A stretch of 64,000 nt of DNA, taken from contig JADIYP010000004.1 of the NCBI GenBank assembly GCA_016705235.1, positions 93,308 to 157,307 of the forward strand. Direction: 5' to 3'. Below are positions 60,317-64,000 of the stretch, piece by piece; position 1 is the stretch's first letter, and each line of letters opens with the position of its first letter. The position numbers were made by a program, and so were the translations under genes. Source of the stretch: Candidatus Leptovillus affinis. Lineage in GTDB: Bacteria > Chloroflexota > Anaerolineae > Promineifilales > Promineifilaceae. The notes beneath the pieces are model-generated. The model saw only the letters and a program-made list of their open reading frames with translations, had not been told where the DNA came from and searched no databases.

Positions 60317-60936
60317 GGCAAACACACAACGTCGGTGAAATGGATGGTGTAGTTGGCATCCAGGTTATTGATTTGCCGGAACTCCTCTAAGGTGATGCCC
60401 GCCGCCTGGCTAATGCCAAAAGCCGACTCGCCTTCACCGACCACGTAGGGGCGGCGACCAGGGCAGAAAGCGGGATTGGCCACGGCAATGGCAATGACAT
60501 TGCCAGGAATGAGATCGGCCGAGGAAATGCCAAAACGGGCCATCAGCGGAATAGTCGTGTTGTATTGGTTGGAAAGGCTGAATAAAGTATCGGCGCCACC
60601 AACGGTATGGCTGACAAAAATAACTTGATTGGCAACGGCCGTCGGCGGTAGCGGTGTGGCGGTGGGCGGCGGAAGCGGTGTGTCTGTAGGGGTGGGCAAA
60701 ATGATTGGCGGAACGGCCGTGGCCTCACCACCCTGCCCCGGACTATCCACCAGCATCACCGCGTCATTCGGATTCATATCAATCATGACATCCGTACCCT
60801 CAACCGTCACCTGGGACGTGCCCTCTGGCGGACGGCTCTGCACAAACATCAGCGCCAGGAACAGCCCCAAAGCCAGGACAATCGCCACGATAATAATCGT
60901 TAAAATGATGATCGGATTCGGGCTTTTTGATCTCAT
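60313..60936 (-). CDS. Single-span protein with two LysM-like repeats
   Basis: A 207-residue protein. Membrane anchor IIILTIIIVAIVLALGLFLALMF, a Pro/Thr linker (PTPTDTPLPPPTATPLPP), then two LysM-like repeats (FVSHTVGGADTLFSLSNQYNT and YVVGEGESAFGISQAAGIT), which bind peptidoglycan sugars. It is translationally coupled to the lipoprotein gene downstream; together they may form an envelope unit. Confidence 0.85.
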   Translation of the reverse strand: MRSKSPNPIIILTIIIVAIVLALGLFLALMFVQSRPPEGTSQVTVEGTDVMIDMNPNDAVMLVDSPGQGGEATAVPPIILPTPTDTPLPPPTATPLPPTAVANQVIFVSHTVGGADTLFSLSNQYNTTIPLMARFGISSADLIPGNVIAIAVANPAFCPGRRPYVVGEGESAFGISQAAGITLEEFRQINNLDANYTIHFTDVVCLP

Positions 60937-61086
60937 AGAACCACGCCTGCCGCACGCTCCAAATAACTACTCATCAGGCAACCCATCATGCCCTACAGAT
61001 GCGTTTATGTTACACTTGTCATAAGATATTAGCAAGCAGCCCTACCTGCGCCGCTTTCCTGGCATACAGAAACAAGGAGTTACCTC

Positions 61087-62236
61087 ATGATCTACAAACG
61101 AGAACAACGGGAAGTCATGGAAGCCGCAACCCTGGCCCCATACGCCCTAAAAAGCGCAGATTCCCAGGGGCGCGCTTACCCGGAAGCAGAATCCACCTCG
61201 CGCACCGCTTTTGAAAGAGACCGCGATCGCATCATCCACACCACCGCGTTTCGCCGGTTGGAATATAAAACCCAGGTATTTGTCTTTTACGAGGGCGACC
61301 ACTACCGCACACGGTTAACTCCACGATGGAAGTGGCGCAGTTAGGCCGCTCGTTGGCGCGCGGATTAGGCGTCAACCACGATCTAACCGAAGCAATTTGC
61401 CTGGCCCACGACCTGGGGCACGCCTTTTGGTCATGCCGGCGAGCACATTCTCAATCAACTCATGGCCGAACACGGCGGTTTTAATCACAATACGCAAAGC
61501 TTTCCGGGTGGTTACGGAACTGGAAGAGCGGTATCCCGGATTTCCCGGTTTTAAACCTGACATATGAAACCCGCGAAGGGATGATCAAACATGAAACGGC
61601 TTACGACAAAAGCGATGCGTCGGGTTATGCGCCAGAAAAGCGCGCCTCCCTGGAAGCGCAGATCGCTAATTTGGCCGATGAGATTGCCTACAATGGGCAT
61701 GATCTGGATGACGGTTTGCGGGCAGAATTGTTTACTGTCGATGAATTGGGCAGCCTGGCAATCTGGCGCGAGTTGATGGAAGCGGTAGGATGGGATGGGA
61801 AACGGCCGTTTACCCCATCATTCGCAACGAAATCATCCGCGAACTAATCGGCCGTTCCATCACCGACGTCCTGCAACAAACGGCCACCTATTTAGATGTC
61901 CTGAACCTCGACACCGCCGCAAAAATCCAAACCCACGCAGAAAACATCGTCGGTTACTCGCCACAATTTGGCGTTAAAGTTCAGCGCCTCAAACAATTCC
62001 TCTATGAACGCATGTACCGTCACTACCGGCTCATGCGTATGCAGTTCAAAGCGAACGCTTCATATCGAAGTGTTCAACGTCTACTTGGAGCACCCCACTA
62101 TGCTGCCCGACTCGTACAGACCACAGTTGGCCCAGGAACCACTACCGCGTGTCATCACCGACTTCATCGCCGGCATGACAGACCGCTACGCCCTGGACGA
62201 ATGGCAAAAATCTTTAACCCTTACGAACGCACATAA
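61087..62236 (+). pseudogene. dgt: dNTP triphosphohydrolase (HD domain), several frameshifts
   Basis: The ATG at 61087 has AAGGAG upstream. In order across three frames one finds ESTSRTAFERDRDRIIHTTA, FRRLEYKTQVF, the HD motif AICLAHDLGHA, FGHAGEHILNQL, ANLADEIAYNGHDLDDGL, IRNEIIRELIGRSI and ITDFIAGMTDRYALDEWQK. These are the blocks of the Dgt family (HD metal site H...HD...D). At least six indels (near 61320, 61431, 61503, 61553, 61830, 62055, 62206) break it; several are homopolymer changes. In the organism it is probably intact at about 380 residues and hydrolyses dNTPs. Confidence 0.9.
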
Positions 62237-62240
62237 ATAA

Positions 62241-62265
62241 AAAGCCCCCTTGTGAAGGGGCTTTT
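62241..62265 (+). terminator. Terminator of dgt
   Basis: The stem AAAGCCCC/GGGGCTTT plus TTTT lies 4 bases past the dgt stop. Confidence 0.9.
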
Positions 62266-62287
62266 TACAACTTCTCAATAAATAAAT

Positions 62288-63159
62288 CTAAAAATCAAAC
62301 GCATCGTCAACATCGACTTGCTGAATTTCTTGCACGCGTCCCTCAATGTCCGGCGGGGCAAAATCACCCTCTTTGCTCCAAACATGGAACTTAATCGACA
62401 AACGTTCAAAATAGCTCTTTGGCGTAAACTTGCTTCCTGGCCATACTCAATGGCCGTGATTTCCCGCGTTTAGAATAAGCGAGACCGTCTCCAAAACAAT
62501 TGTCTCGTTTCTCCTGCGCCAAAATTTGCTCCGTACCCTTGGTCGCTAATTTTGCTTTAATCCCCTTCACAAGAAGGCACGATCGCTCATAAGAATCTTG
62601 GTACGGGTGCGAATGTCGTTTGCTTATCGAACAGCCAGACCTCAAACGCGGTGACGTTACGCGGAACCTGTGCCGATGGATTCGGCAATCGCAATACGCC
62701 GTCTTAGAAAATCTTGACCTGGCTTTCGATGGGAAGAACACTCAAACCGATCATCACCCCCACGTAGGTTGTCTCGCTGGCGATGGGGTTGTATCCAGAC
62801 TCTCACCCTCAGACGGAACGGGGCTGTCGGCATTTCTACACAAGAGCCGCCATCTTGATTCGCATGGCGTTACGCCGATTCAAAACAAACAAAATCGCCG
62901 CAATGAGGACAATGAGGAGCAGCCCAAGAAAAGAACGGTAGTCTTCCCCCTCTTCTTCAGTCGGCGCCATCACCCCGGTTCCCGCGCGGTGAACCCTGGA
63001 CACAGCCAATGACGCCGTATTGACAACGGACGCCACTGCCTGGAGTCGCTGGACTCGCCGGATCTGTTGAGCGGGTTGCCGCGCTACACGCTGCATCCGC
63101 GCCACTAACCGCCCAGGGCTTCTTACACCTTTGCGTATTGTTATCAAACGAATACGCAT
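62288..63159 (-). pseudogene. Unknown single-span membrane protein, several frameshifts
   Basis: A - strand product can be pieced together: an N-terminal part with one membrane span (FLGLLLIVLIAAILFVLNRR), then RRRIAIAESIGTGSA, VTAFEVWLFDK, AKLATKGTEQILAQE, and a C-terminal ERL/RLSIKFHVWSKEGDFAPP ending DVDDAFDF. At least one break (near 62418) is a short A run. I recall similar unnamed Chloroflexota proteins but know no function. The start is uncertain. Confidence 0.6.
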
Positions 63160-63519
63160 CAGCCACAGCCGGACAAAATAATCCTGATACTATGGGATAA
63201 CGCATTTGGCGCGGCATCGACCCATTATCGGTGTCAAGATACCGCTCAAAAATGACCCAGACCCACAAAGAATCCGATCGCAAAAACTATCAATAAAGCA
63301 ATACCTGGTTGTTTACGGACAAAATTCATATGTCACCTACCTTCCAGCTCCTGGCGGGAACGATTCAACAGTGACATCCCCTGCAAAATAATCTTATCAC
63401 AACTGAACAAGCGTCAAGTTATGTTTAAATTCTTTCCTTAACGCTTTTGCCTGTGGTATACTGTCTGGCGATCTTCAAACCTTTTAATTTACCCCAAAAC
63501 AGCCAGGAGATTATAAAAA
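63160..63519. other. Intergenic region before argF, low sequence quality
   Basis: The 360 bases hold the argF promoter; otherwise I see nothing certain. Indels in the flanking genes mean any small ORF here cannot be trusted. Confidence 0.5.
63454..63462 (+). promoter_or_regulatory. Extended -10 promoter of argF
   Basis: TGGTATACT fits TGnTATAAT at all but one place, 57 bases before the start codon. No ARG box was recognised. Confidence 0.55.
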
Positions 63520-64000
63520 GTGAAACACTACCTGAGCATTGCAGATTTAACCCCTGATGAACTCCATGACCTCCTAGATTTAGGCCCTTTCTCTGAAGGC
63601 AGAATGGCGCAATGGCGGCAATCGCCCCGCTGCTAAAAGGCAAAAGTCTGGCGTTGGTTTCCAGAAGCCTTCTTTGCCGCACCTCGTATCTTTTGAAATG
63701 GGCATGGTGCATCTGGGCGGCTATGCCTTTTATCTATCGCCAAATGAAGTGAAGATGGGCGGACGCGAGAGTGAGCCACGATGTAGCCTGTGTTTTGTCC
63801 GGGTATGTGGATGGCGATATGGCCCGCGTGTTCGAACATCAGCATAGCCTGGATCTTGCGGCTTATTCCAGCGTGCCCGGTGATCAATGGCCTGTCGGAT
63901 TACAACCATCCGGCGCAAGGCCTTACCGATGTCTTTACTATTTTGGAAGATAAAGGCAAATCTGGAAGGCTTAAACGCTAGCCACGGGCGACAGCAACAA
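63520..64000 (+). pseudogene. argF: Ornithine carbamoyltransferase, frame-broken and cut by the window end
   Basis: GTG 63520 with AGGAGA upstream opens KHYLSIADLTPDELHDLLDL, the classic ArgF start. Then in shifting frames: LLKGKSLALV, SFEMGMVHLGGYAFYL, SPNEVKMGGRES, SDVACVLSGYVDGDMARVFE, DLAAYSSVP, INGLSDYNHPAQGLTDVFTI. The Pro-Ser-Leu-Arg-Thr-Arg carbamoyl-phosphate loop is recoverable (CAGAAGCCTTCTTTGC.. region near 63660) only after fixing indels. At least six indels lie within 480 bases. It makes citrulline in arginine synthesis; the gene runs out of the window. Confidence 0.9.

Noticed and set aside
62404..62741. 111-codon - frame taken as a separate gene
   Set aside because: It mixes frames of one broken gene; conserved blocks run on in neighbouring frames.

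Overview
The window is 64 kb of a GC-rich bacterial chromosome, most likely from the phylum Chloroflexota (Anaerolineae or a relative). This is inferred from the gene families: long threonine/proline linkers in secreted proteins, the FLPxL-type motif near their ends, a four-cysteine N-terminal module on an SH3 protein, and rpsU, ccm, ClpC and ANTAR genes of this style. No 16S gene is present, so the assignment stays an inference. The palindromic octamer ACGGCCGT occurs about 120 times by hand count, where one or two would be expected by chance. It reads as Thr-Ala-Val, Asn/Asp-Gly-Arg or Arg-Pro-Tyr/Phe/Leu depending on frame, and it gives the sequence a clear genomic signature.

Layout. 1-4.4 kb: end of a polysaccharide-export ABC ATPase, a secreted glycosidase-like protein and a membrane glycosyltransferase-like protein. 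4.6-6.4 kb: a frame-broken DUF1684 gene, tRNA-Ser(CGA) and a membrane protein. 6.7-11.8 kb: a cytochrome c maturation operon (ccmABC, a small CcmD-like protein, a CcdA-like protein, a TlpA/ResA-like thioredoxin, a DUF2085 protein). 11.8-20.5 kb: fabF, a large lipoprotein, a DinG-type helicase with an exonuclease domain, a methyltransferase and an SH3 protein. 20.8-24.2 kb: an ECF sigma, anti-sigma, ABC-2 transporter operon. 24.2-28.3 kb: an operon of a HerA/VirD4-like ATPase, a small protein and an exported phospholipase D-family protein. 28.6-34.8 kb: trpB, an M50 protease with CBS domains, an acyl-CoA synthetase paired with an atypical KAS III, and a PPOX-fold protein. 35-42 kb: clpC, an ANTAR two-component pair and aceK. 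42-53 kb: methyltransferases, an aldo/keto reductase, a deoxynucleoside kinase, rpsU, a short leader ORF with tandem terminators, a RIO kinase, a heterodimeric ABC exporter, a GNAT acetyltransferase and PspC. 53-61 kb: two 21-bp minisatellites, a GMC oxidoreductase, pgk, DUF190 plus CrcB, a lipoprotein and a LysM protein. 61-64 kb: dgt, an unknown membrane protein and argF, all heavily frame-broken.

Intergenic space is full of small non-autonomous elements. Family A is 124 bp with 16-bp inverted ends and perfect 10-bp target duplications. Family B (114-135 bp) and family D (101 bp) have 8-bp duplications. Family C (103-109 bp) has TA at both ends. Family E consists of hairpins built on AGACCCnAAGGG. 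Related short repeats run into stop codons and even lie inside reading frames. No transposase gene, CRISPR array or rRNA gene was seen.

Single-base frame breaks occur in DUF1684, a gene at 55.5 kb, pgk, crcB and a lipoprotein gene, and they become dense after 61.3 kb. Many are homopolymer length changes in otherwise well-conserved genes, so they are probably sequencing or assembly errors, not true pseudogenes.
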